Below are positions 54,499 to 63,286 of a DNA stretch of 64,000 bases, one piece after another (position 1 is the first letter of the stretch; every line of letters starts with the position of its first letter). A model generated the notes under the pieces. That model saw only the letters and a program-made list of their open reading frames with translations. It was not told the origin of the DNA and ran no database searches. Source of the DNA: Lachnospiraceae bacterium. GTDB lineage: Bacteria > Bacillota > Clostridia > Lachnospirales > Lachnospiraceae. The stretch is from assembly GCA_017550535.1 (NCBI GenBank), contig JAFZOS010000065.1, positions 212,171-276,170 of the forward strand, read 5' to 3'. The position numbers and the translations under genes were made by a program.

Positions 54499-55632
54499 TC
54501 ATTCAACATCAATACCCGTAAAGTTATCGGGTGTAAGTCCGTTAAAGTTTGCTGCCGGAACTATCTTGCCTTCCTTTATGAGCTGATATGCCTTGTCGAT
54601 CTTGCTGATGGCATCCGAGCTTAACTGGCACCTGCCCGAAGCACTGACATATCCTGTAGAATCGGTATCCGCGCCGAGCAGATTGTTGCCGCCCTTGAAG
54701 GTTCCGTCGAGAATGGTCTCAAGTACCCTCTTGTCATTGATGCCCATAACCTTAAGTCCCGAAGTAAGGATGACATTCTCGCTTCCGTTTGCACCGTCAT
54801 CATACTGGTCGACATCACATCCTATAACGTAATCCTTCTCGCTGCTTTCCTTAACTGCCGTGAACACGCCGTTTCCTGAACTTCCTGCAGCAACGAAGAT
54901 AACATCACAGCCTTCCTTTATAAGTGCATCGCCTATAACCTTGCCGTTTGCAGGATCGGCAAACGATCCAACGTAGTTACCGCCAACGTTTGCTCCTGTA
55001 ACATCCGTGCCTGCATATGAAGCAAGTTCAACTATATCGGCTGTCGTGCCGTAATGCTTGTTGCAGTAATTAACACCTGACATGAAACCGTACTGATAGT
55101 TAACATTTGAAGGATATGCGATACCGTTAACAACAGCAACCTTGCCCGTGCTAGTCGTGAACGCTGCTGCCATTCCTGCAAGGAAGCCGCTTTCCTGTTC
55201 CTTGAACTGCATAGCATATACGTTATCGAGCTCGATCTCGTTTCCGTCGGCATCCGAAGGATAAGTATCAACAAGGATGAACTTCTTATCCGGATTATCC
55301 TTTGCTATATCCGCGATACCGGCAAACTGGAAACCGTCGCATACGATCGCATCATAGTCGGCAACTATATCGCTTACTGCCTTTATGCAGGCAGCCGTGT
55401 CACCCGTTGTCTCCTGGACCGGAGTTACGGTTGAATCCGGATGTGCCTCAATAAAGCTCAATATGCCGTTATAGTTCTCCTGGTTGAAAGAGCCGTCATC
55501 AACGCCCGAAGGTGAACTGACGATAGCGATCTTAAGACCCTTGCCTGAAGAAGCCTGGCCGCCGCCTCCGCAGCCTGCCATGGTCAAAACCATCGCCATA
55601 CACATAAGTACTGCCATAATCCTCTTTTTCAT
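54499..55632 (-). CDS. BMP family ABC transporter substrate-binding lipoprotein
   Basis: A 377-residue lipoprotein with signal peptide and lipobox TMAGC (cleavage before about Cys21), then a glycine-rich linker. The BMP domain (PnrA/NupN type, purine nucleoside binding) shows GVDDGSFNQENYNGILSFIE at the N-terminal lobe and VIFVAAGSSGNGVFTAVKE later. It is the likely receptor of the importer encoded downstream. The start follows TAGGAGG. Nucleosides are the inferred ligand. Confidence 0.93.
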   Translation of the reverse strand: MKKRIMAVLMCMAMVLTMAGCGGGGQASSGKGLKIAIVSSPSGVDDGSFNQENYNGILSFIEAHPDSTVTPVQETTGDTAACIKAVSDIVADYDAIVCDGFQFAGIADIAKDNPDKKFILVDTYPSDADGNEIELDNVYAMQFKEQESGFLAGMAAAFTTSTGKVAVVNGIAYPSNVNYQYGFMSGVNYCNKHYGTTADIVELASYAGTDVTGANVGGNYVGSFADPANGKVIGDALIKEGCDVIFVAAGSSGNGVFTAVKESSEKDYVIGCDVDQYDDGANGSENVILTSGLKVMGINDKRVLETILDGTFKGGNNLLGADTDSTGYVSASGRCQLSSDAISKIDKAYQLIKEGKIVPAANFNGLTPDNFTGIDVE

Positions 55633-55699
55633 GATATCTTCCTCCTAATATATAATTTGAATAAATTATTTATCAAGCACCTTAAAGCGGACTCCTGTA

Positions 55700-57184
55700 T
55701 CAGGCTTTGTCCTTCCCAGCCATGGCAACCATATCATCATACATCTTATCCGTTATATATACGCCTGCTGCCGGGAACCTGGTCGGGTTTATCGCACAGT
55801 CAAACTTGCCTATAAGTCCTCCGACCGTGTGGATCATGCCGTCCCATTCCTTGCCGTACTCGGACCTTAACCTCCGCCAGTCCGTATACATGATAACGGC
55901 ATCCCTGCTGCCCTTTCCCTTCATGGTCGCTATACCGAACGCGAAATCCTTTTCAAGCACTGCCTTGCCGTTTTCATCAGCCTCGGGCGCCTCACCTTCA
56001 TGCTTCATGGGTATTATGAGCTTGGCCTTTGCCATCTCGATACCCATAAACCTGTAGTAGAGCTTGAAAATAAGGGCAGAATCATCCTTATCATCCTTCG
56101 GCGCATCCATCTGTCCTATAAGGAGCATCCACCTTACAAGATCGGGATTGGTGACCGGGATATTTGCAACCGGTATTCCCTTATGATCCGGCTTCTTGAC
56201 AAGCATTCCCGCAGCGATAGATGTCTGTACCACATTGATAGCCGCCCCGCAGGCACCGTTTATATAGAAATTTCCTGCAAGGAAATTGCCTATGCCCTTC
56301 TTGTCGTCGCCGTTCCTTACAACTGCAAGCTCAAGCTTGTCGCTTCCGTAAACCTTCCTGTAATGACGGCGATAAGCCTTGGTTACTATAAGAATGTTGG
56401 GCGGTGTGCATACATACGAGCCGTCGCCCTTATCTATCGTCTGGGAGAACAGATGCGCTTCACCCGTCTTCTTATCATGAACGTAATATATCTCGTCTGC
56501 CTTCATTATCTTGTCACACATTGCGGCTATCAGCTTGTCAAGCCGCTTGCGGCGGTCTTCCTTTAACTCCTCATCCTCATCCTTGCCCGCATGTCCCATA
56601 TACCATGCGTTAAGGCGCCATATCTCCGCGCAGTCGGTAAGGCTTAAGCCCTGCATCTCCTCAACCGTCAGCTTTAACGAACGCTCCTTTACATAAGCAT
56701 CCCCGAGTGCACCGACATAAGCATCATGGATGGTATCCTCACCCATGTCCCTTGTATAAAGAACGGTACCCGTAACGATGTCAAGCTCCCTGGCATCCTC
56801 CAGAATAAGGGTCGCATTACAGTCCGTTGCGCTTTCGGACATCTGATCATCCACCTGAATGCCGGTTACGGTGGTCATCACTGCCTGCTTGTCATCATCA
56901 CCGAAATTTATCGCAGCTACTATGCTGCCCGAAATGACGCTTCCCTTGATATTTCCCGATACAGCCAGATTGGTCGTGTCAGGCACCGGCTTGACATCAA
57001 GCACTCCCATAACAAAAGAGCATTTATCCGGAACGGCATCATCATCCCTGTCATCATCGGATGAAGGGCCTCCGTGTTCAACCTCGCCCACTATGCCGTC
57101 ATCAAACTCACCGAACCGGCTTTCGTCAAAAGCGTCCTCGTTTATATCCTTTTTCCCTTTTTTGAAGATCTTAAGTATTCCCAT
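55700..57184 (-). CDS. EF-Tu domain 2-like barrel plus SseB-like protein
   Basis: A 494-residue acidic cytoplasmic protein. Residues about 55-145 resemble the second, beta-barrel domain of translation factors (VMGVLDVKPVPDTTNLAVSG, then TTVTGIQVDD and ATDCNATLIL). Residues about 330-485 match SseB-like domains (AFGIATMKGKGSRDAVIMYT, then AINPTRFPAAGVYITDKM). Residues about 190-330 look like a further diverged copy (AAMCDKIMKADEIYYVHDKK). SseB proteins have no established biochemical role. The first 50 residues are charged and low in complexity. It starts after AGAGGGG, 38 bp behind the ACT gene, and may share that transcript. Confidence 0.65.
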   Translation of the reverse strand: MGILKIFKKGKKDINEDAFDESRFGEFDDGIVGEVEHGGPSSDDDRDDDAVPDKCSFVMGVLDVKPVPDTTNLAVSGNIKGSVISGSIVAAINFGDDDKQAVMTTVTGIQVDDQMSESATDCNATLILEDARELDIVTGTVLYTRDMGEDTIHDAYVGALGDAYVKERSLKLTVEEMQGLSLTDCAEIWRLNAWYMGHAGKDEDEELKEDRRKRLDKLIAAMCDKIMKADEIYYVHDKKTGEAHLFSQTIDKGDGSYVCTPPNILIVTKAYRRHYRKVYGSDKLELAVVRNGDDKKGIGNFLAGNFYINGACGAAINVVQTSIAAGMLVKKPDHKGIPVANIPVTNPDLVRWMLLIGQMDAPKDDKDDSALIFKLYYRFMGIEMAKAKLIIPMKHEGEAPEADENGKAVLEKDFAFGIATMKGKGSRDAVIMYTDWRRLRSEYGKEWDGMIHTVGGLIGKFDCAINPTRFPAAGVYITDKMYDDMVAMAGKDKA

Positions 57185-57222
57185 ATTGTTTCCCCTCTTT
57201 AAGAATCAATAACCCCTTATTC

Positions 57223-57648
57223 CTATGCCCTTATCTCGTCATCCGTGGCAAGCTCGAAGCCTTTTTCCGAAAGCAGCTTCTCTGTCGCTTCAACGTCATC
57301 CACCCGAAGCACGACATAAGCACCGAACTGCTTGTTTGACGTAAAAGCGTATGTGTATTTTACGTTGATCTCGGCCTCCTCAAGCGCCCTTAATATCTTA
57401 TACAGGGCACCGCCCTTATCATCCATCTTAACCGCAACAACGCTCGTCACCTTACTTAATATGTTTTCACCAAGCAGATCCCTTGCCCTCTCAAGGTCGG
57501 ACACTATCATCCTTACTATTCCGTAATCGCTTGAATCGCCGATGCTTAATGCCCTTATGTTGACATCCGATTCCGATATACCCTTGATCGCCTCGGACAA
57601 CCTGCCGTGTTTATTTTCGATAAAGATAGATAACTGCCTAACAGCCAT
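57223..57648 (-). CDS. Tandem ACT domain protein
   Basis: A 141-residue protein of two ACT amino-acid-binding domains (VRQLSIFIENKHGRLSEAIK and VVAVKMDDKGGALYKILRAL as the two starts). Such proteins regularly accompany phenylacetate-CoA ligase genes, as here 20 bp downstream of paaK, and probably sense aromatic or branched amino acids. No enzymatic domain is attached. Confidence 0.88.
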   Translation of the reverse strand: MAVRQLSIFIENKHGRLSEAIKGISESDVNIRALSIGDSSDYGIVRMIVSDLERARDLLGENILSKVTSVVAVKMDDKGGALYKILRALEEAEINVKYTYAFTSNKQFGAYVVLRVDDVEATEKLLSEKGFELATDDEIRA

Positions 57649-57668
57649 ACCCTTTCCTCCCTTTTAAA

Positions 57669-58979
57669 TCAGTGAAGCTTCCTGTTATCCACCACACGTA
57701 CCGCCTTGCCCTCGCTGCGCTGTATCGTCTTCGGAGGTACAAGATGTATCTTGGGTCCGATACCGAGCATGGTACGCATCGCAGCTGCCAGCTTCTTCTC
57801 CATTTCCTGCATATCCGCGATGTTATCGGAGAACCTTTCGGGTGACAGCTCAACATCGATATCCAGTGTATCCGTATTGTTCTTACGGTCAACATAGATC
57901 ATGTAATTCGGTGAATAACCTTCATTTAAGAGAACCGTCTCGATCTGGCTCGGGAATACATTGACGCCGCGGATGATGAGCATGTCATCGCTCCTGCCCA
58001 TAGGCTTGCACATCTTAACATGGGTACGGCCGCATGAGCACTTACCCCTCGTGAGCACGCATATATCCCTGGTCCTGTAACGAAGAAGCGGGAAGGCTTC
58101 CTTGTCAAGCGCCGTGAACACGAGCTCGCCTTTCTCGCCCTCGGGAAGCACTTCTCCCGTATCGGGATCGATTATCTCGGCATAGAAATGATCCTCGTTT
58201 ATATGCATACCGGTCTGCTCGCTGCATTCGAAAGCAACGCCGGGACCGCTTGTCTCCGTAAGTCCGTAAATATCATATGCCTTAATGCCCAGGCCTTCTT
58301 CAATCTGCTGCCTCATCTCCTCGGTCCAGGGCTCCGCACCGAAGATACCTGCCTTAAGCTTATTGTCCTCAGGCTTGTATCCGCGCTCCTTTAACGATTC
58401 CGCTATAAAAGCCGCATAGCTCGGAGTGCAGCATAATATGGTCGCATTAAGATCCATCATGAACTGTATCTGCCGATCGGTGTTTCCAGAAGACATGGGA
58501 AGAGTCAGGCAGCCCAGCTTATGGGATCCGCCGTCAAGTCCGGAGCCTCCGGTGAAAAGACCGTATCCGTAGCAGACCTGCACCACATCCTCATTTGAGC
58601 CTCCGGCTGCAACAATGGCCCTTGCGCAGCACTCCTCCCAAAGATCGATATCATGATGTGTATAAAACGCAACAACCCTCTTCCCGGTGGTACCGGAAGT
58701 TGAATGTATCCTGACACAGTCCTTAAGGTCTGTTGCCAGGAGACCGTAGGGGTAACATTCACGAAGATCATCCTTCTTAAGGAACGGGAGCTTGTGTATA
58801 TCCTCAATACCCTTTATATCCTCGGGCTTAACGCCCTTTTTATCCATCAGATCACGGTAATAAGCAACATTATCATATACGTGCCTGACCTGTTTAACAA
58901 TTTTTTCGTTCTGGATCCTTATGATCTCATCCCTCGATGCAGTTTCGATCTCGGGCTGAAAGTACTGTGGCATTTCCAA
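57669..58979 (-). CDS. paaK: Phenylacetate--CoA ligase
   Basis: A 436-residue adenylate-forming enzyme that activates phenylacetate or another aryl acid with ATP and CoA. It shows the phosphate loop HSTSGTTGKRVV (about 91-102), YGLTETSGPGVAFEC, and the hinge and C-terminal domain with GRSDDMLIIRGVNVFPSQIE. In anaerobes the homologue with an ACT partner often serves amino-acid fermentation together with indolepyruvate oxidoreductase, which is not in this window. The start follows AAAGGAGC. Confidence 0.92.
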   Translation of the reverse strand: MEMPQYFQPEIETASRDEIIRIQNEKIVKQVRHVYDNVAYYRDLMDKKGVKPEDIKGIEDIHKLPFLKKDDLRECYPYGLLATDLKDCVRIHSTSGTTGKRVVAFYTHHDIDLWEECCARAIVAAGGSNEDVVQVCYGYGLFTGGSGLDGGSHKLGCLTLPMSSGNTDRQIQFMMDLNATILCCTPSYAAFIAESLKERGYKPEDNKLKAGIFGAEPWTEEMRQQIEEGLGIKAYDIYGLTETSGPGVAFECSEQTGMHINEDHFYAEIIDPDTGEVLPEGEKGELVFTALDKEAFPLLRYRTRDICVLTRGKCSCGRTHVKMCKPMGRSDDMLIIRGVNVFPSQIETVLLNEGYSPNYMIYVDRKNNTDTLDIDVELSPERFSDNIADMQEMEKKLAAAMRTMLGIGPKIHLVPPKTIQRSEGKAVRVVDNRKLH

Positions 58980-59075
58980 TTAGCTCCTTTCAGATATGTT
59001 TACTGAATAATTGTAATATTTTTTGACATGATTCGTCAATGTTTTTCAACCACCCCTGTCATTTCCGAAAACACA

Positions 59076-59720
59076 CTATTTTGTACCGAATATCCTGTCA
59101 CCGGCATCTCCGAGTCCGGGACAGATATAAGCATCACTGTTAAGCTCCCTGTCAAGATGCCCGATATATATCTGAACATCCGGATGAGCCTTATGGAGCT
59201 TGTCAACGCCTTCGGGCGCTGCGATGATGCACATAAACTTAATGTTCACACCGCCATGGGCCTTGATCTGATCTATCGCATCCACTGCAGAACCGCCCGT
59301 TGCGAGCATGGGGTCCATTACAACTATCGTGCGCTGCTCGATGGGGCTCGGAAGCTTGCAGTAATACTCCTGCGGTTCGTGAGTCTCCTCGTCCCTGTAC
59401 ATTCCGATATGTCCGACCTTGGCCGTCGGAACAAGAGCCAAAACTCCGCTTACCATTCCGAGTCCGGCACGCAGGATAGGTACCAGCGCCAGCTTCCGGC
59501 CTGCTATCATCGGAGTTTTGCACTTCTCTATAGGGGTTTCCACCTCAACATCCTCCATCGGAAGATCGCTTAAGGCTTCGAAACCTTCAAGCATCGCGAT
59601 CTCCTCAACAAGCTTGCGGAACTCATTGGTACCCGTATTCTTATCCCTTAACATCGATATCTTATGCTGGATAAGCGGATGTGTGGAGATCGTGATATTT
59701 TTTTCATTCTCGTAACTCAT
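59076..59720 (-). CDS. upp: Uracil phosphoribosyltransferase
   Basis: Upp salvages uracil to UMP. The 214-residue protein has [10 protein letters not shown] (about 83-92), the PRPP loop [17 protein letters not shown] (about 133-149) and the C-terminal [17 protein letters not shown]. The ATG at 59720 follows AGGAGGG; the longer frame begins in uraA and lacks a binding site. Confidence 0.96.
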   Translation of the reverse strand: MSYENEKNITISTHPLIQHKISMLRDKNTGTNEFRKLVEEIAMLEGFEALSDLPMEDVEVETPIEKCKTPMIAGRKLALVPILRAGLGMVSGVLALVPTAKVGHIGMYRDEETHEPQEYYCKLPSPIEQRTIVVMDPMLATGGSAVDAIDQIKAHGGVNIKFMCIIAAPEGVDKLHKAHPDVQIYIGHLDRELNSDAYICPGLGDAGDRIFGTK

Positions 59721-59742
59721 ATAACCCTCCTGAAAAACGGTA

Positions 59743-61176
59743 TTACTTATTGTCTTTTTTATCGCTGTCATCAGCCTTGCCGTCGGAACTTGTTATAAAT
59801 ACTCCGTGGCTGTGATCACCCTTGGGGTTCTCGCCGAACTTGTAATCATTGCCGGGAAGCACCGCATTAAGGATTATTCCCGCTATAGCTGCGATCGCCA
59901 GTGCGGTAAGCGTAACCGAAGTGGTTCCCATGTTAAAGGTAAGGCCGTCCGAGAAACCGAGACCGCAGACAAAGATGACACCCGCGATTATCAGGTTCCT
60001 TGACTTTGTTAGGTCAACCCTGTTCTCAACGATGTTCCTTACGCCGATCGCTGATATCATACCGTAAAGCATAAAGGATATTCCGCCGATTATAGCGGTA
60101 GGCATCGTGGATATGATAGCCGAGAACTTGGGCACAAATGACAGGATGATCGCCATCACCGCAGCTATCCTTATGACTACGGGATCATATACCCTGGAAA
60201 GCTCGAGAACACCGGTATTCTCACCGTATGTGGTATTTGCGGGACCTCCGAGGAGACCGGCAAAAGCTGTTGCAAGTCCGTCACCCGTCAAAGTCCTGTG
60301 AAGACCGGGCGATTCGATGAAGTTCTCACCTACCGTTGCCGATATCGCCGACATATCGCCTATGTGCTCCATCATCGAAGCGATCGCTATAGGCGCCATC
60401 ACGAGGATAGCGGTAATATCGAACTTGCATATCTGGAACATGGGGATGCCGACAAACGAAGCATCCGCCACAGCCGAAAAATCAATGAGTGCGCTGCCGT
60501 CCGGATTTGTCATGCCGAAAGCATTAAATACAACAGCTACAAAATATGAAATGGCAACTCCCATAAGGATGGGGATTATCTTAAACATTCCCTTGCCCCA
60601 TATATTGAATACTATGATCACGGCAAGGGCGATAAATGCGAGCAGCCAGTTGGCTGATGCATTTGATATGGCAGAACCCGCGAGCGATAATCCGATGCAG
60701 ATTATGATGGGGCCTGTAACGATGGGAGGAAGAAACCTCATGACCTTATGAATCCCGACGAGCTTTATTATGATCGCAAGTACAAAATACAGACAGCCCG
60801 CGATCACCACGCCGCCGCAGGCATAAGCAGCCTTATCATTGGCGCCCATGGATGCGAACTTGCCCATGTTAAGGTTCGCTACCGTATAAAAACCGCCCAG
60901 AAATGCAAAGGACGATCCCAAAAATGCCGGTACCTTGAACTTCGAGCAGATATGAAAGATGATCGTTCCGAAGCCGGCGCAGAACAATGTGACGGCTACG
61001 GTAAGTCCCCTTGTTACGGGTTCACCCGTGGCATCCTTAAAATAACCTCCCACAAGTATCGGTACGAGTACGGTGGCCCCGAACATCGCAAACATATGCT
61101 GAAGTCCGAGGATCAGCATCCTGCCCTTACCAAGGGATTTGGCATCCCTGATGGGCTCCATTCCTTTCTGTTCCAT
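59743..61176 (-). CDS. uraA: Uracil permease, NCS2 family
   Basis: A 477-residue membrane transporter with about 12-14 segments. The family region [14 protein letters not shown] is near residue 27, and the substrate-binding loop has [15 protein letters not shown] and [15 protein letters not shown]. It imports uracil, probably proton-coupled, and is transcribed with upp. The charged C-terminus (about 450-477) is cytoplasmic. Confidence 0.94.
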   Translation of the reverse strand: MEQKGMEPIRDAKSLGKGRMLILGLQHMFAMFGATVLVPILVGGYFKDATGEPVTRGLTVAVTLFCAGFGTIIFHICSKFKVPAFLGSSFAFLGGFYTVANLNMGKFASMGANDKAAYACGGVVIAGCLYFVLAIIIKLVGIHKVMRFLPPIVTGPIIICIGLSLAGSAISNASANWLLAFIALAVIIVFNIWGKGMFKIIPILMGVAISYFVAVVFNAFGMTNPDGSALIDFSAVADASFVGIPMFQICKFDITAILVMAPIAIASMMEHIGDMSAISATVGENFIESPGLHRTLTGDGLATAFAGLLGGPANTTYGENTGVLELSRVYDPVVIRIAAVMAIILSFVPKFSAIISTMPTAIIGGISFMLYGMISAIGVRNIVENRVDLTKSRNLIIAGVIFVCGLGFSDGLTFNMGTTSVTLTALAIAAIAGIILNAVLPGNDYKFGENPKGDHSHGVFITSSDGKADDSDKKDNK

Positions 61177-61234
61177 AAATACCTCCCTTTAATACTTCAT
61201 CCTGTAATAACGAGCCTTAGGCTCCGTCCCTTCC

Positions 61235-61263
61235 ATTCTAATCCCTAACGAAAAGTTTATCAA
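61235..61263 (-). promoter_or_regulatory. Promoter of uraA-upp
   Basis: Minus-strand TTGATA (61263-61258), 17-bp spacer, TAGAAT (61240-61235). The 50-base leader contains only a small GAGCC/GGCTC hairpin and no clear PyrR attenuator. Confidence 0.65.
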
Positions 61264-61295
61264 TACAAAATATTGTGTTTTTTTCATCCTTTTTC

Positions 61296-61323
61296 TTGAT
61301 TCTGACCATAAATATGGTATTGT
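61296..61323 (+). promoter_or_regulatory. Promoter of the acyltransferase-DUF6320 pair with an operator-like palindrome in the spacer
   Basis: TTGATT (61296-61301), 16-bp spacer, TATTGT (61318-61323). The spacer contains the inverted repeat ACCATA-AA-TATGGT (61305-61318). The -10 ends only 6 bases before the ATG. Confidence 0.5.
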
Positions 61324-61329
61324 GTATCT

Positions 61330-62592
61330 ATGAGCGAAAATTGGTACAGGCTTGATAACGTGGCAAAGGTTTTCCTTGCCTCGCACAACAAAAGGAACCC
61401 GCGTTCCATCAGGGTGAGCTGTATATTAAGCGAACCCGTGGACGCAGAAGTGTTGCAGAAGGCACTTGAACTTACGGTTAAGCACCGTCCCCAGCTTCAG
61501 GTGAGGATAAGACGCGGCTTTTTCTGGCATTATCTTGAACAGACCGATGCCGCCCCCGTCGCCATGCCCGAAACGCTCGGACCGTGCCCTGCACTTTACG
61601 GGGGGAATTACAAGGGAGTGCTCCATTATCTTGTTACCTATTATAATGACAGGATAAACATCGACATGTTCCACGCGATAAGCGACGGGACCGGCGCATT
61701 CATCCTTCTTAAGCTCCTCGTCCTTAATTACTTAAAGCTTATGTACCCGGGGAAGTTTGATGAGGTATCCCTGCCGGATTCAGCCTCTTCGGATGACCGC
61801 TCACAGAACAGCTACGATCATTTTTATGATGACAGCAACGGACCCATACCAAAGACCATTCTTAATAAGAAGAAGCGCGCTTACAGGATATTAAGCCGGA
61901 GGCTTCCCTATAACCAGCTTCAGTACTTTGAGGTCCACCTTGAAGCCGGAAGGCTTCTTAAGGCTGCAAAGGAACTAAACGTCAGCCTTACAAGCTACCT
62001 CGGGGCCCGGCTCATGCTGGCCATACAGGCCGATATGCCGCTTCGGCAGTTAAGGCGCCCCGTGACCATATCGATGCCGGTAAACCTGCGCAAGTACTAT
62101 CCTTCCGACACGCTGCGCAATTTCTTCAACAATGTGGATGTTTCACACATTTTTGATGGCAGCGAAACCATAGAAAGTCTTGCCGCCGAGTTTGACAGCA
62201 AACTAAAGTCAAGCCTCGCACCCGAGCTCATCAAAAAACAGATGAACCGCTACCAGAGCATCGAGCAGCTGTTCCTTACTAGGATGGTGCCGCTGTTTAT
62301 AAAGCAGCCCATCGTCAGGATGTTTTCAGGCAGGGAGGAAAAAACGGTTTCCGCAGTACTTTCAAACCTCGGGCCCATCGACGTTCCCGATGAGATGAGG
62401 CCGTATATAAAGGGTTTCACGGATTTCTGCAGTACCGACAGTATGTTTATCACGGCAACCAGTTACGGGAACGATCTGGTGCTGGGCATTGCATCGGCAT
62501 ATTCGGGTACCGGAGTGATAAGGAGGCTGTTAAGCTCCCTTAAAGTCCCGGAGGACGATATGTACATGTATGCAACGGAGGTGATCCGGTAA
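61330..62592 (+). CDS. Condensation-domain-like / alcohol acetyltransferase family protein
   Basis: A 420-residue protein of the chloramphenicol-acetyltransferase-like superfamily (condensation, wax ester synthase and alcohol acetyltransferase relatives). The catalytic motif HAISDG (HxxxDG) is at residues 115-120, and the second-half strand VSAVLSNLGPIDVPD matches the family's structural block. It should transfer an acyl group from a CoA or lipid donor; the substrate is unknown. No ribosome binding site precedes the ATG and the promoter is directly adjacent, so the mRNA may be leaderless. It is coupled to the DUF6320 membrane protein. Confidence 0.78.
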   Translation: MSENWYRLDNVAKVFLASHNKRNPRSIRVSCILSEPVDAEVLQKALELTVKHRPQLQVRIRRGFFWHYLEQTDAAPVAMPETLGPCPALYGGNYKGVLHYLVTYYNDRINIDMFHAISDGTGAFILLKLLVLNYLKLMYPGKFDEVSLPDSASSDDRSQNSYDHFYDDSNGPIPKTILNKKKRAYRILSRRLPYNQLQYFEVHLEAGRLLKAAKELNVSLTSYLGARLMLAIQADMPLRQLRRPVTISMPVNLRKYYPSDTLRNFFNNVDVSHIFDGSETIESLAAEFDSKLKSSLAPELIKKQMNRYQSIEQLFLTRMVPLFIKQPIVRMFSGREEKTVSAVLSNLGPIDVPDEMRPYIKGFTDFCSTDSMFITATSYGNDLVLGIASAYSGTGVIRRLLSSLKVPEDDMYMYATEVIR

Positions 62593-62596
62593 TATC

Positions 62597-63253
62597 ATGA
62601 GGAAGTGTCTTAACTGCAACATCGAAATAGGCGGAAGCATTGATACCTGTCCGCTGTGCCAGAATTCGCTGACAGGCGAACCGAGCGCCAATAACTGGCC
62701 TTCACCCAGGAAATTAAGGGCTCAGGCCTTTATCTATAAGCTGCAGTTGTTCCTTGTCCTTGCCGCGATAGCGGTCGGGATCTCGCTCGATTACCTTCTC
62801 GAGCTTAATAACGGCAGGCATTACAGCCTTATAATCGCATTATGGCTTATAGTGTTTGAGCTTGACTTAAGCGCAAATATCAAACGTCTGTTTGTAATAT
62901 CGCGCACAATAAGCATGAGCACGCTGCATATATGCCTGCTCCTTCTTCTTACCGGATGGTATTTTAACTTCATGGATATCGCCGCTTTCCTTATAATACC
63001 GATACTTCTGAGCGCGGCACTTCTGACCAACCTTGTGTTTTCCATGACGGATACGACCGAAAACGCACTCGTATACCTTCTCGGAAACATATTGCTGGTT
63101 ATGACGGTCTACATCGTACTCCGTATCAAACGGATCGACGCAGGCCTTGTATGGACGATATGTCTTATGATCAGCTTCGTTTCGCTGATCGGAATAATCA
63201 TATTCAAAGGACGCAAAGTATCAAATGAGATCCAGAAACGCATGAATTTCTGA
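62597..63253 (+). CDS. DUF6320-like zinc-ribbon membrane protein
   Basis: A 218-residue protein. A zinc ribbon (C4-x2-C7 and C18-x2-C21) is followed by six hydrophobic segments between about 48 and 205. DUF6320 is my recollection for this arrangement and its function is unknown. The gene is preceded by GGAGGTGATC (62577-62586), a ten-base match to the anti-Shine-Dalgarno end of 16S rRNA inside the previous gene. It is probably the partner of the acyltransferase, acting at the membrane. Confidence 0.7.
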   Translation: MRKCLNCNIEIGGSIDTCPLCQNSLTGEPSANNWPSPRKLRAQAFIYKLQLFLVLAAIAVGISLDYLLELNNGRHYSLIIALWLIVFELDLSANIKRLFVISRTISMSTLHICLLLLLTGWYFNFMDIAAFLIIPILLSAALLTNLVFSMTDTTENALVYLLGNILLVMTVYIVLRIKRIDAGLVWTICLMISFVSLIGIIIFKGRKVSNEIQKRMNF

Positions 63254-63286
63254 CATCTTCCGCGTGCCCGACATTCCGGATATATT

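Noticed and set aside
55633..55699. Promoter-like TTGATA...TATATT before the BMP lipoprotein gene
   Set aside because: Transcription would start inside the ribosome binding site, so the match is probably chance in AT-rich sequence.
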